A stretch of DNA of 64,000 nt, taken from the NCBI GenBank assembly GCA_944319815.1, contig CALUEX010000001.1, positions 124,001-188,000 of the forward strand. The letters are read 5' to 3'. Under the pieces are notes generated by a model. The model had not been told where the DNA came from. It made no database searches and worked only from the letters and a program-made list of their open reading frames with translations. The DNA comes from an uncultured Prevotella sp. Its GTDB lineage: Bacteria > Bacteroidota > Bacteroidia > Bacteroidales > Bacteroidaceae. Position numbers and translations under genes: made by a program. This document shows positions 18,746 to 26,450 of the stretch, in pieces; positions within the stretch are counted from its first letter, which is position 1; every line of letters begins with the position of its first letter.

Positions 18746-19246
18746 ATGAAAATGGAAAACACTTTACCATGCAGGAAACCGCTGCGGGCCGATTTCCACG
18801 ATTATTCGGGCGGCGACTATTTCGTGACGATATGCACGCAAGGCAAGAGGCATTATTTCGGCGAAATTTTCAACGGCACCATGCACCTGAACGCAATAGG
18901 GGTGTTTGTAGACAATGAAATGGAACGCCTGCCAAGGCATTACCGATATGTGGAGGTTCCGCTATGGGTGGTCATGCCAAACCATGTCCATGCGGTAATA
19001 CGGATTTGCGGGAACGATGCGGCGGACAACCTGTCACACGCGCAATGCTGTAGGCAAGCCTTGGGCGTGGTTGTCGGGGGCATGAAACGCGCAGTGACGA
19101 TATTTGCCAAGAGCAACGGTTTTGAGTTTGGATGGCAAGGGCGTTTTCATGACCACATCATACGGGGAACGGACGACGGCAACCGAATAGCGGATTATAT
19201 AAGGCACAACGTGGTGCGATGGGATACCGATTGCTACAATACGTAG
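18746..19246 (+). CDS. REP-associated tyrosine transposase (RAYT, IS200-like fold)
   Basis: A 166-residue HUH endonuclease of the TnpA-REP/Y1 group, which nicks single-stranded REP DNA and is thought to spread REP or REPIN elements. Visible signatures are YFVTICT (residues 25-31), the HUH metal site in MPNHVHAV (His80, His82), WQGRFHDHIIR, and the catalytic tyrosine Tyr151 in ADYIRHNVVRW. The length is normal for the family, and no frameshift is seen. It has its own promoter and is bracketed by REPINs at 18184-18278 and 19307-19403, the usual RAYT setting. Further REPs of the same family lie at 3.6, 8.4-8.8 and 15.9 kb, so it is probably a functional single-copy domesticated transposase. Confidence 0.93.
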   Translation: MKMENTLPCRKPLRADFHDYSGGDYFVTICTQGKRHYFGEIFNGTMHLNAIGVFVDNEMERLPRHYRYVEVPLWVVMPNHVHAVIRICGNDAADNLSHAQCCRQALGVVVGGMKRAVTIFAKSNGFEFGWQGRFHDHIIRGTDDGNRIADYIRHNVVRWDTDCYNT

Positions 19247-19306
19247 GGACAAAACGTGAGTGTGCGCAGATTTGGTGTGAATTTCATTGCAACGGACACC
19301 AACTTG

Positions 19307-19403
19307 TAGGGACGCTCGGTCGGAGCGTCCGGCAAATTTAAAAAAGTCTGTTTCGGATTGGTTGTATACGAAATTACCCGGACGCTCCGACCGAGCGTCC
19401 CTA
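19307..19403 (+). repeat. REPIN downstream of the RAYT gene
   Basis: REP at 19307-19332 and inverted REP at 19378-19403, with a spacer almost identical to that of the pair at 18184 (TTTCGGATTGGTTGTATACG). It is followed by the shared block at 19413-19471. Confidence 0.9.
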
Positions 19404-19566
19404 CAAGCGGGTGGGCACGTGGATGGGGTGAATAATGTGGAATTGCAATTCGCGACAACGGGCGTCCCCATGGGGTTGGGTGGTTTGGGTATGTGATAAG
19501 TGTTGAAAATGTAAAAATGGTAGTTAAATAGGTGAAATATATACGGTTTTGATGGATTTTTAGTTG

Positions 19567-19795
19567 TATTTTTGCAACATGGAAATTTGCAGTCAGGAAA
19601 AGCAAAAAATGGCGTGTCTTGTCTTGTCGGAAGTGCCGGTCGGACTCGCCGCCGCAGGGCTGCAAGCCTGTTGCATGGCAGACTATGACGTGACTGCCGG
19701 CCTTGCGTGCAAGGCTCGGCGTCCTCATAGATATAGACAATCAATAACTTCTTCATGCGTGGCAGTTCGCGGTGAGCGCGGGCTGCCACGCTTTT
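19567..19795 (+). ncRNA. Candidate structured leader or small RNA before the TonB receptor gene
   Basis: TATTTTTG at 19567-19574 is a -7 match, although the nearest TTTG (19548) is only 15 bases upstream. About 200 GC-rich bases follow with several possible stems. A strong hairpin then appears: GCGTGGCAG (19757-19765) with CTGCCACGC (19783-19791), followed by TTTT. The receptor ATG is 80 bases further on. I see no B12, TPP or FMN riboswitch core. A 95-codon reading frame from ATG 19579 crosses the hairpin and looks accidental. Confidence 0.3.
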
Positions 19796-19874
19796 GGAGC
19801 CCGGAGCATGGCCGGGCGGGGCTTCGCTTGCACGATACTCTTGTAATATTTAACATGAAACTTTAGGATTTTTG

Positions 19875-21743
19875 ATGAAAACATTTATTTTTGCAACAGC
19901 AATGATGCTGGCTTCGGCCGGCGCAACTTACGCCCAGCGTGACACTACGGCGCACCGTCTGGCCGACGTCGTGGTGACGGGCACGCGCTCGACCACCGAC
20001 ATACGCCACCTGCCGATGACGGTTTCGGTGGTTGACAGGCGCAGGCTGGAGGAGAGCCAGCGCGTCAACGTGCTGCCGACGCTGTCGGAGCAGGTGCCGG
20101 GGCTGTTCGTCACGTCGCGCTCGATGATGGGCTACGCCGTGAGCGACGGTGCCGCCGGCGGCATCAGCCTGCGCGGACTGGGCAGCAGCGCGGGGCGCAT
20201 CATGGTGCTGGTTGACGGCCACCCGCAGTACCAAGGCATCTTCGGCCACTCTATCAGCGACTCTTACCAGTCGATGATGGCCGACAGGGTGGAGGTGGTG
20301 CGCGGCCCGGCGTCGGTGCTCTACGGCTCTAACGCCATGGGCGGCGTGGTGAACATCGTGACGCGCAAGATGCTGGCTGACGGCTCTTCGACAGACATAA
20401 ACCTCGGTGCGGGCTCTTACGGCACGTTCCAGGGCGAGTTCACCAACCGCGTGAGGCGCGGCGGGCTGTACACGGTCGTCTCGGGCCAGTATGGCCGCAG
20501 CGACAACAACCGCCCGCACTTCGGTTTCGAGCAGTATGGCGGCTACCTGAAGATAGGCTACGACTTCTCGCCGCACTGGACGGCATACGCCGACCTTAAC
20601 GTGACCCACTTCAACTCTGAGTATCCCGGCAGCACGCACGAGCCGCTTGAGGGGGCCGAGCAGTGGATAACGCGCGGCGTGGCATCGGCCGTAGTTGAGA
20701 ACCATTACGGGTGGACTTCGGGCGCAATCAGCGTGTACCATAACTTCGGCAGCCATAAAATCAACGACGGCTACGGCCCCGGCGAGCAGCCGCAGACGGC
20801 TTACTTCCGCTCGGACGACGCCCTGACGGGCTTCTCAATCTACCAGAGCGCGACGCTGTTCGAGGGCAACCGCGTGACCGTCGGCCTTGACTACCAGCAT
20901 ATTTACGGCGAGGCTTGGAACGAGGACATCCTTACGGGCGACGTTACGGCCGACATAGGCAAGCACCGCGAGAACGAGGTTGCCGGCTACGTGGACTTCC
21001 GCCAGGACTTGTTCAGCTGGCTTACGCTTGACGCCGGCGTGCGCCTCGACCACCATTCGCAGTCGGGGACGCAGTGGGTGCCGCAGGGCGGACTGGTGTT
21101 CCGCGTCGTGAGCGACGGCGAACTGAAGGCCATGGTGGCCAAGGGCTTCCGCAACCCTACCATCCGCGAGATGTACCTGTGGCATCCGGCCAATGCCTCG
21201 TTGCGCCCGGAGGAGGCCGTCAGCTACGAGCTTTCGTGGAAGCACAGGCTCATGGGCGGCGCTTTCTCTTACGGCCTTAACCTGTTCTATGTCAACGGCG
21301 ACAACATCATACAGACGGCGATGGTTGACGGAAGGCCGATGAACGTGAACACGGGTGCGATAGAGAACTGCGGCGTGGAGGCTGAACTCGCCTGGCGCGC
21401 CAACCGCTACCTGAGCCTGAACGGCAACTACAGCTACCTGCATATGCACAACAAGGTGCTGGCGTCGCCCGAGCACAAGGCTTACGTGGGGGCTGACTAC
21501 CGCCGCGGGCGGTGGACCCTGGCTGCCGGCTTGCAGTATATCGACGGCCTTTACACGCAGGTTGACCCGACCGAGGTGGACGAGAACTTCCTCCTGCTGA
21601 ACGTCACGGCCGGATACAGGGTGCTGCCGTGGCTCAACCTCTGGGCTAAGGGCGAGAACCTGCTGGCGCAAAAGTATGAAATAAACTATGGCTACCCGAT
21701 GCCTAAGGCGACATTCATGGGTGGCGTGAACATTAGTATTTAA
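19875..21743 (+). CDS. TonB-dependent outer-membrane receptor
   Basis: A 622-residue receptor with a signal peptide (cleaved near TYAQ, residue 19). A plug domain (residues 30-150) begins LADVVVTGTRS, a TonB-box-like start, and contains GGISLRGLGSS and RVEVVRGPASVLYGSNAMGG. A 22-strand-type barrel follows, ending in aromatic GGVNISI. No CarboxypepD-like N-terminal domain is present, so it is not a SusC. It resembles the FepA/CirA/BtuB group for metal chelates or cobalamin. The substrate is unknown, since no B12 riboswitch is seen upstream. The ATG at 19875 is preferred over a TTG three bases earlier. Confidence 0.9.
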   Translation: MKTFIFATAMMLASAGATYAQRDTTAHRLADVVVTGTRSTTDIRHLPMTVSVVDRRRLEESQRVNVLPTLSEQVPGLFVTSRSMMGYAVSDGAAGGISLRGLGSSAGRIMVLVDGHPQYQGIFGHSISDSYQSMMADRVEVVRGPASVLYGSNAMGGVVNIVTRKMLADGSSTDINLGAGSYGTFQGEFTNRVRRGGLYTVVSGQYGRSDNNRPHFGFEQYGGYLKIGYDFSPHWTAYADLNVTHFNSEYPGSTHEPLEGAEQWITRGVASAVVENHYGWTSGAISVYHNFGSHKINDGYGPGEQPQTAYFRSDDALTGFSIYQSATLFEGNRVTVGLDYQHIYGEAWNEDILTGDVTADIGKHRENEVAGYVDFRQDLFSWLTLDAGVRLDHHSQSGTQWVPQGGLVFRVVSDGELKAMVAKGFRNPTIREMYLWHPANASLRPEEAVSYELSWKHRLMGGAFSYGLNLFYVNGDNIIQTAMVDGRPMNVNTGAIENCGVEAELAWRANRYLSLNGNYSYLHMHNKVLASPEHKAYVGADYRRGRWTLAAGLQYIDGLYTQVDPTEVDENFLLLNVTAGYRVLPWLNLWAKGENLLAQKYEINYGYPMPKATFMGGVNISI

Positions 21744-21745
21744 CC

Positions 21746-21862
21746 AGGTTATGAGGTTATGCGGTATTAAGGTTATACGGAGCTTGACGGCATTCCAGCT
21801 GGTTGGGGGCCCTCAATGCTTCATTACCGTAAGACCGCAAAACCCGAGAACCGCAAAACCGA
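21746..21862. repeat. Imperfect palindrome of GGTTATG / CCGCAAAACC words
   Basis: Left arm AGGTTATGAGGTTATGCGGT (21746 onward) faces right-arm words CCGTAAGACCGCAAAACCC and GAACCGCAAAACC (21827-21862) around CCAGCTGGTTGGG. The plan is the same as for the other variable-arm palindromes: repeated short words on each side of a centre. It fills the gap between the receptor and tatA. Confidence 0.5.
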
Positions 21863-21872
21863 ATATAAAATT

Positions 21873-22049
21873 ATGGGAATAGGAATGCAAGAAATCCTCG
21901 TCCTCGCGCTGATTATCCTGCTGCTGTTCGGCGGCAAGAAAATACCGGAGCTGATGAAGGGCTTGGGCAAGGGCGTAAAGAGCTTCAAGGACGGGATGAA
22001 CGGGAAGATAGAGGACGAACCGGAAGCGCCGAAGAAGAAAGATGAATGA
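21873..22049 (+). CDS. tatA: Twin-arginine translocase subunit TatA/TatE
   Basis: A 58-residue protein with an N-terminal hydrophobic helix (QEILVLALIILLLFGG), then the KKIPELMKGLGKGVKSFK amphipathic helix and a charged tail. This is the standard TatA layout. TatA oligomers form the transport path for folded proteins carrying twin-arginine signals. The ATG at 21873 is chosen because MGIGMQEIL fits the family; longer upstream frames run into the repeat. It overlaps tatC (start 22042) by 8 bases. The two genes downstream encode proteins with RR motifs. Confidence 0.93.
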   Translation: MGIGMQEILVLALIILLLFGGKKIPELMKGLGKGVKSFKDGMNGKIEDEPEAPKKKDE

Positions 22050-22809
22050 CGGCGGCGAGCTGACGTTCTGGGAACATCTCGACGTGCTGCGCGGCAGCAT
22101 CATCCGTATGCTCGTGGCGGCCGTGGCGGCGGGAGTGGCAGCTTTCGTGCTCAAGGACTGGCTGTTCGCCGTGGTGCTTGCGCCGAGCGGCAGCGACTTC
22201 GTGACCTACAGGCTGCTCGGGGTTGAGCCGTTCAAGATAGAGCTGGTGAACACCGGGCTGACGGAACAGTTCATGATACACATGAAGGTGGCGCTCGCCG
22301 CGGGGGTGCTAATGGCTTCGCCTTACATCCTTTACCTCCTGTTCCGCTTCGTCTCGCCAGCACTTTACGACAACGAGCGGCGTTGCTCGGTAAGGTTGAC
22401 GCTCGCGGCTTACGTGATGTTCATGCTCGGGGTGGCCGTAAACTATTTCGTGGTGTTCCCGCTGACGGTCCGTTTCCTCGGCACTTACCAGGTTAGCACA
22501 GACGTGCACAACCTGCTGACCATCAGTTCGTATGTCGATACGCTTGCGATGATGAGCATCGTGTTCGGCATCGTGTTCGAAATACCGGTCGTCAGTTGGC
22601 TCCTTGCGCGCTTCGGACTGCTCAAGAGTGCATGGATGGGCCGTTACCGCCGCCACGCCCTGGTGGCTATTGTGGCCGTGGCAGCCGTCATCACGCCAAC
22701 GTCTGACGTGTTCACGCTGACACTTGTGTCGCTGCCCATCTGGCTGTTGTACGAGGCAAGCGTGCTGATAGTGAAAGTGACGGAGAAAGGCACGCCGGCC
22801 AAGAGGTGA
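22042..22809 (+). CDS. tatC: Twin-arginine translocase subunit TatC
   Basis: A 255-residue polytopic membrane protein that recognises twin-arginine signal peptides. The sequence begins with LTFWEHLDVLRGSIIR, the conserved cytoplasmic TatC N-terminus (normally ...FxEHLxELR...). Six hydrophobic segments follow, with the FRFVSPALYDNERR loop and VFGIVFEIPVV in the middle. The gene overlaps tatA by 8 bases and is followed 39 bases later by a polyferredoxin gene with an internal twin-arginine motif. No TatB is present, which is common in Bacteroidetes. Confidence 0.95.
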   Translation: MNDGGELTFWEHLDVLRGSIIRMLVAAVAAGVAAFVLKDWLFAVVLAPSGSDFVTYRLLGVEPFKIELVNTGLTEQFMIHMKVALAAGVLMASPYILYLLFRFVSPALYDNERRCSVRLTLAAYVMFMLGVAVNYFVVFPLTVRFLGTYQVSTDVHNLLTISSYVDTLAMMSIVFGIVFEIPVVSWLLARFGLLKSAWMGRYRRHALVAIVAVAAVITPTSDVFTLTLVSLPIWLLYEASVLIVKVTEKGTPAKR

Positions 22810-22848
22810 AGACCTCAAGTAAGAAACATTCAAAAACATTATAATTTT

Positions 22849-24417
22849 ATGCTCAGGATAATAAGAATTACATTGGCAACGGTGGTGTTCGTGCTGGTGA
22901 CGCTGCTGTTCCTTGACGTGACAGGCACGCTGCACGCATACCTGGGTTGGCTCGCCAAAATCCAGTTTTGGCCTGCCTTCTACGCCCTCAACGTTGCCGT
23001 CGTGGCGGTGCTCGTTGTCCTTACGCTTGTGTTCGGGCGTATTTACTGCTCCGTAATTTGTCCTTTGGGCATTATGCAGGACGTCGTTTCGTGGCTGCAT
23101 GGCCGCCGGAAGAAGAACAGGTTTACTTATTCACGGGAAAAGAAGTGGCTGCGTTACGGCGCGTTGGCCGTGTTCATAGTGTCGGCAGTTGCCGGGGTGA
23201 ACGCCATCGTGTCGCTACTTGCTCCGTATAGTTCATACGGACGCATTGCGGGCAACCTGTTCAAGCCCGTCTATGAGGCCGGTAACAACGTGCTGGCCAG
23301 CATCGCCGAGCATTTCAACAGTTACGCTTTCTACAGCGTTGACGTGTGGCTCAAGAGCGTTCCGACATTCATTATTGCGGCAGTGACGTTCGTCGTCATA
23401 GCCATACTGGCCTGGCGGGGCGGCAGGACATACTGCAACACCATCTGTCCCGTGGGCACTATCCTCAGCTTTTTTGCCCGTTTCTCGTGGTTCAAGGTGC
23501 GCATTGACGACAGCAAGTGCGTCAACTGCGGTCTCTGCACCAGGAACTGCAAGGCTTCGGCCATCGACTTCAAGAACCATAAGATAGATTACAGCCGCTG
23601 CGTTGTCTGCGGCGACTGCCTCGACAAGTGCCACAAGGGAGCTTTGAGCTTTACGAGTGGACGAGTCAACAAGCATACGAGTCAACAAGCAGACGAGCGG
23701 ACAAGCATACGAGTGGACAAGCATACGAGTGGACAAGCAGACAATGCAAATCTCCTTGTCAACTCGTCAACTCGTAACTCGTCTGCTGACACTGGCCGCC
23801 GCTCGTTCCTTCTCGGCATGGCTCTTGCCACTACGGGTGCTGCCCTGGCGCAGGAGAAGAAGAAGGTGGACGGCGGACTGGCTGCCATAGAGGACAAGGT
23901 GGCCCCCGAGAGGCACACTCCGCTGACGCCTCCGGGCTCAATGTCGGCGCAGCACTTCGCCCAGCACTGCACGGCTTGCCAGCTCTGCGTGTCAAACTGT
24001 CCCAACGGCGTGCTGCGCCCGTCGACCGACCTGTCGAAGTTCATGCAGCCCACGATGTCTTACGAGCGCGGATACTGCCGTCCGGAGTGCACCAAGTGCA
24101 GCGACGTTTGCCCCACGGGGGCTATCAAGCCAATAACGCGCGCCGACAAGTCGGCAACGCAAATAGGCCATGCCGTGTGGGTCAAGAAGAACTGCGTGCC
24201 GCTGACTGACGGCGTGGAGTGCGGCAACTGCGCGCGCCACTGCCCTGCCGGGGCTATCCAGATGGTGCCCTCGAACCCCAAGGACGAGCATTCGCCTAAA
24301 ATCCCGGCCGTCAACGAGGCCCGTTGCATCGGCTGCGGAGCGTGCGAGAACCTCTGCCCGGCGCGCCCGTTCAGCGCAATATACGTTGAGGGACACGAGG
24401 TGCACAGGGAAATTTAA
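22849..24417 (+). CDS. NapH-like membrane polyferredoxin fused to a periplasmic ferredoxin domain through an internal Tat motif
   Basis: A 522-residue iron-sulfur protein. The N-terminal half has a NapH/CcoG-like membrane region with YCSVICPLG and YCNTICPVG motifs and about four membrane helices (to residue 220). Two 4Fe-4S clusters follow at about 225-265 (CVNCGLCTRNC, CVVCGDCLDKC). Residues 269-314 are a Ser/Thr/Gln/Lys-rich low-complexity insert encoded by a GACAAG/GACGAG repeat. It is immediately followed by GRRSFLLGMALATTGAALAQ (Arg317, Arg318), a Tat-like signal inside the chain. The C-terminal part carries four further 4Fe-4S motifs. The layout suggests electron transfer from the membrane to the periplasm. 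I recall Bacteroides homologues with the same internal RR motif but without this insert. Confidence 0.85.
   Translation: MLRIIRITLATVVFVLVTLLFLDVTGTLHAYLGWLAKIQFWPAFYALNVAVVAVLVVLTLVFGRIYCSVICPLGIMQDVVSWLHGRRKKNRFTYSREKKWLRYGALAVFIVSAVAGVNAIVSLLAPYSSYGRIAGNLFKPVYEAGNNVLASIAEHFNSYAFYSVDVWLKSVPTFIIAAVTFVVIAILAWRGGRTYCNTICPVGTILSFFARFSWFKVRIDDSKCVNCGLCTRNCKASAIDFKNHKIDYSRCVVCGDCLDKCHKGALSFTSGRVNKHTSQQADERTSIRVDKHTSGQADNANLLVNSSTRNSSADTGRRSFLLGMALATTGAALAQEKKKVDGGLAAIEDKVAPERHTPLTPPGSMSAQHFAQHCTACQLCVSNCPNGVLRPSTDLSKFMQPTMSYERGYCRPECTKCSDVCPTGAIKPITRADKSATQIGHAVWVKKNCVPLTDGVECGNCARHCPAGAIQMVPSNPKDEHSPKIPAVNEARCIGCGACENLCPARPFSAIYVEGHEVHREI
23653..23790 (+). repeat. GACAAG/GACGAG palindromic element inside the polyferredoxin gene
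   Basis: Left-arm words ACGAGTCAACAAGC and ACAAGCATACGAGTGG (three copies) face right-arm words CTTGTCAACTCGTCAACTCG and AACTCGTCTGCTGAC around CAATGCAAATCTCC. The reading frame stays open. Similar elements lie inside the genes at 24813 and 32905 and in the gap at 53507. Confidence 0.75.
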
Positions 24418-24537
24418 GTGAAGAGTGAAGAACTGAAAGTCAGCGGTAAGCTAACTATGGGTGAAGAATTTAAGTCCAATTTAATTCCAAGCTCACGTTC
24501 AAGAAACATAACCTATAATGCAACCGTTGTAACAGTG

Positions 24538-24803
24538 CCATGCAAAAGGCGGTCTTTCGCGCCGTAAAAGGCATCCTTCGGGCAGACAATACATGGTCTT
24601 TTGATGGCCGAAAGGTGGCCTCTTGGAACGCGAAGCGCAAGGTGCTGGCACACAACGGGTTACGGATGACAATATAAACAACGAAAATGTTAGTGGAGGA
24701 AGGCGAAGGGTTAAGATGCGAACGGCAGCCTGCAAGGCACTTGTCCTTAACTCCTTAGCGACCGGAGGGAGCTATAACTCCCCTAACTCCTTTAACTCCT
24801 AAA
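24538..24803. repeat. GAAAGGC-type multi-hairpin plus TTAACTCC words
   Basis: 24538-24640 contains AAAAGGCGGTCTTTCGCGCC, TAAAAGGCATCC and CCGAAAGGTGGCC segments of the GAAAGGC family. 24747-24803 contains TTAACTCCTTAGCGACC and CTAACTCCTTTAACTCCT. No gene lies in 24418-24812. Confidence 0.65.
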
Positions 24804-24812
24804 ATAAATATC

Positions 24813-26285
24813 ATGGCAAAAGACATATCAAGACGCAACTTCCTGAAGGCTCTCGGAGGCGGAGCCGTGGCTTCGTCGGCGCTGCTTGCGGCGTGCACGG
24901 ACGGCAAACAGGGCGCTGCCAAGGCGCAAGAGCCCGAGAAAGGGAAGATGACATACAGGGTGAACCCTAAGACAAAAGAGAGAGTCTCGCTGCTCGGCTA
25001 CGGCATGATGCGCCTGCCTGCCAAGGGCGAGGACAAGGCCTCGGCACGCGAACTGGAGGAAACGCCGATTGACCAGGAGATGGTCAACCGCCAGGTGGAC
25101 TACGCAATGGAGCACGGCGTCAACTATTTCGACACGTCACCAGCCTACTGCCAGGGCCTGTCGGAGCGCGCCACGGGCATCGCACTGAGCCGCCACAAGC
25201 GGTCGGAATACTTCATAGCGACGAAGCTCTCCAACTTCTCGCCCGAGACACAGACGCGAGAGGGCTCGATTGAGATGTTCGAGAACTCGCTCAAGGAACT
25301 TCAGGTTGACTACGTTGACTACCTGCTGCTCCACGGCATCGGCATGGGCAACGACGCGCTCGCCGAGTTCAACCACCGCTATATGGACAACGGCATACTC
25401 GACTGGCTCGTCGAGCAGCGCGAGAAAGGCCGCATACGCAACCTCGGCTTCTCGTACCACGGCGACGTGAAAATCTACGATATGCTGCTGAAATGGCACG
25501 ACGAGGGCCGTTACCACTGGGACTTCGCCCAAATCGAGCTTAACTATCTCGACTGGAACTATGCCGACGAAATCAACCCGAGGAACACCGACGCCGTCTA
25601 CCTGTACGGCGAACTGCGCAAGCGCGGCATCCCGGCCGTAATCATGGAGCCGCTCCTGGGCGGCCGCCTGGCCAACGTGCCCGACAACATCGTGGCCAAG
25701 ATGAAGGAGCGCGAGCCCGAGATGAGCGTGGCGTCGTGGGCATTCCGCTTCGTCGGTACGCCCGAGGGAGTGCTCACCGTGCTATCCGGCATGACCTACA
25801 TGGAGCACCTTCGCGAGAACCTCTGCACCTATTCGCCCCTGAAGCCGCTGACGCAGGACGAGGAAAAGTTCCTCACCGACATAGCCACCGACATCTACAA
25901 CCTCAAGACAATACCCTGCAATGAGTGCAACTACTGTATGCCCTGCCCCTACGGCATCGACATCCCGGGTGTGCTCTCGCACTATAACAGGTGCATAAAG
26001 GAGGGAAATCTCCCTGTGATACAGCAGACAAGTGACGAGCAACAAGCAGACAAGGACGGAGAGCTTGTCAACTCGTCAACTCGTGCCTCGTCTGATTTGA
26101 AAGAGTACCGGCGTGCGCGCCGCGCCTTCCTCGTGGGCTACGACCGCAGCGTGCCCCGCCTCCGCCAGGCCAGCCACTGCATAGGCTGCGGCCAGTGTGT
26201 AGGGCATTGTCCCCAGCGCATCGACATCCCGAAGGAGATGCAGCGCATCGACAAGTTCGTGGAGACGCTCAAGCAAGACGTGTGA
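24813..26285 (+). CDS. Tat-exported aldo/keto reductase lipoprotein with two 4Fe-4S motifs
   Basis: A 490-residue protein starting with a twin-arginine signal (SRRNFLK, Arg7-Arg8) that ends in a lipobox (LLAAC, Cys28), so it is a predicted Tat lipoprotein. The aldo/keto reductase barrel covers about residues 45-350, with GYGMMRLP, the segment VNYFDTSPAYCQG (Asp and Tyr of the catalytic set) and YLLLHGI. Iron-sulfur motifs follow at Cys369-Cys378 (CNECNYCMPCP) and Cys456-Cys466 (CIGCGQCVGHCP). Between them, residues 404-428 are a Gln/Ser-rich insert encoded by a repeat element. The substrate is unknown. Its position after tatAC and the polyferredoxin suggests that its electrons come from, or go to, that membrane protein. 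Confidence 0.9.
   Translation: MAKDISRRNFLKALGGGAVASSALLAACTDGKQGAAKAQEPEKGKMTYRVNPKTKERVSLLGYGMMRLPAKGEDKASARELEETPIDQEMVNRQVDYAMEHGVNYFDTSPAYCQGLSERATGIALSRHKRSEYFIATKLSNFSPETQTREGSIEMFENSLKELQVDYVDYLLLHGIGMGNDALAEFNHRYMDNGILDWLVEQREKGRIRNLGFSYHGDVKIYDMLLKWHDEGRYHWDFAQIELNYLDWNYADEINPRNTDAVYLYGELRKRGIPAVIMEPLLGGRLANVPDNIVAKMKEREPEMSVASWAFRFVGTPEGVLTVLSGMTYMEHLRENLCTYSPLKPLTQDEEKFLTDIATDIYNLKTIPCNECNYCMPCPYGIDIPGVLSHYNRCIKEGNLPVIQQTSDEQQADKDGELVNSSTRASSDLKEYRRARRAFLVGYDRSVPRLRQASHCIGCGQCVGHCPQRIDIPKEMQRIDKFVETLKQDV
26022..26098 (+). repeat. GACAAG/GACGAG palindromic element inside the aldo/keto reductase gene
   Basis: Left words GACAAGTGACGAGCAACAAG and CAGACAAGGAC face right words CTTGTCAACTCGTCAACTCG and GCCTCGTCTGAT. 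It encodes residues 404-428 and keeps the frame open between the two Fe-S motifs. Confidence 0.7.
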
Positions 26286-26300
26286 TTTTAAGTAGTTAGA

Positions 26301-26432
26301 GGAGTTAAGGTAGTTAAAGGAGTTAAAGACAATGCCCTTGCCGTTATGGGCGTCGTTTGCAAGAAACTCCTTCGGCTGTCATCCTCGCCGTGAAAGGCAA
26401 ATGTCTTTAACTCCTTTAACTACCTTAACTCC
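26301..26432. repeat. Palindrome with 31-bp perfect arms (TTAACTCC family)
   Basis: 26301-26331 is the exact reverse complement of 26402-26432 (31 bases; words GGAGTTAAGGTAGTTAAAGG and AGTTAAAGACA), with a 70-base centre starting ATGCCCTTGCCG. It ends 18 bases before the start codon at 26451. Confidence 0.9.
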
Positions 26433-26450
26433 TTTAACTCCTTGGAAAAT

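Noticed and set aside
19580-19756. Cobalamin riboswitch upstream of the TonB receptor
   Set aside because: The conserved B12-box elements are not present by eye; kept only as an unspecified leader candidate.
19579-19866. 95-codon frame between the RAYT region and the TonB receptor
   Set aside because: No domain, crosses a terminator-like hairpin, and its composition follows local GC content. Treated as part of a candidate leader.
23653-23790. Frameshift or pseudogene in the polyferredoxin because of the low-complexity stretch
   Set aside because: The frame is continuous on both sides, and all downstream Fe-S motifs are intact.
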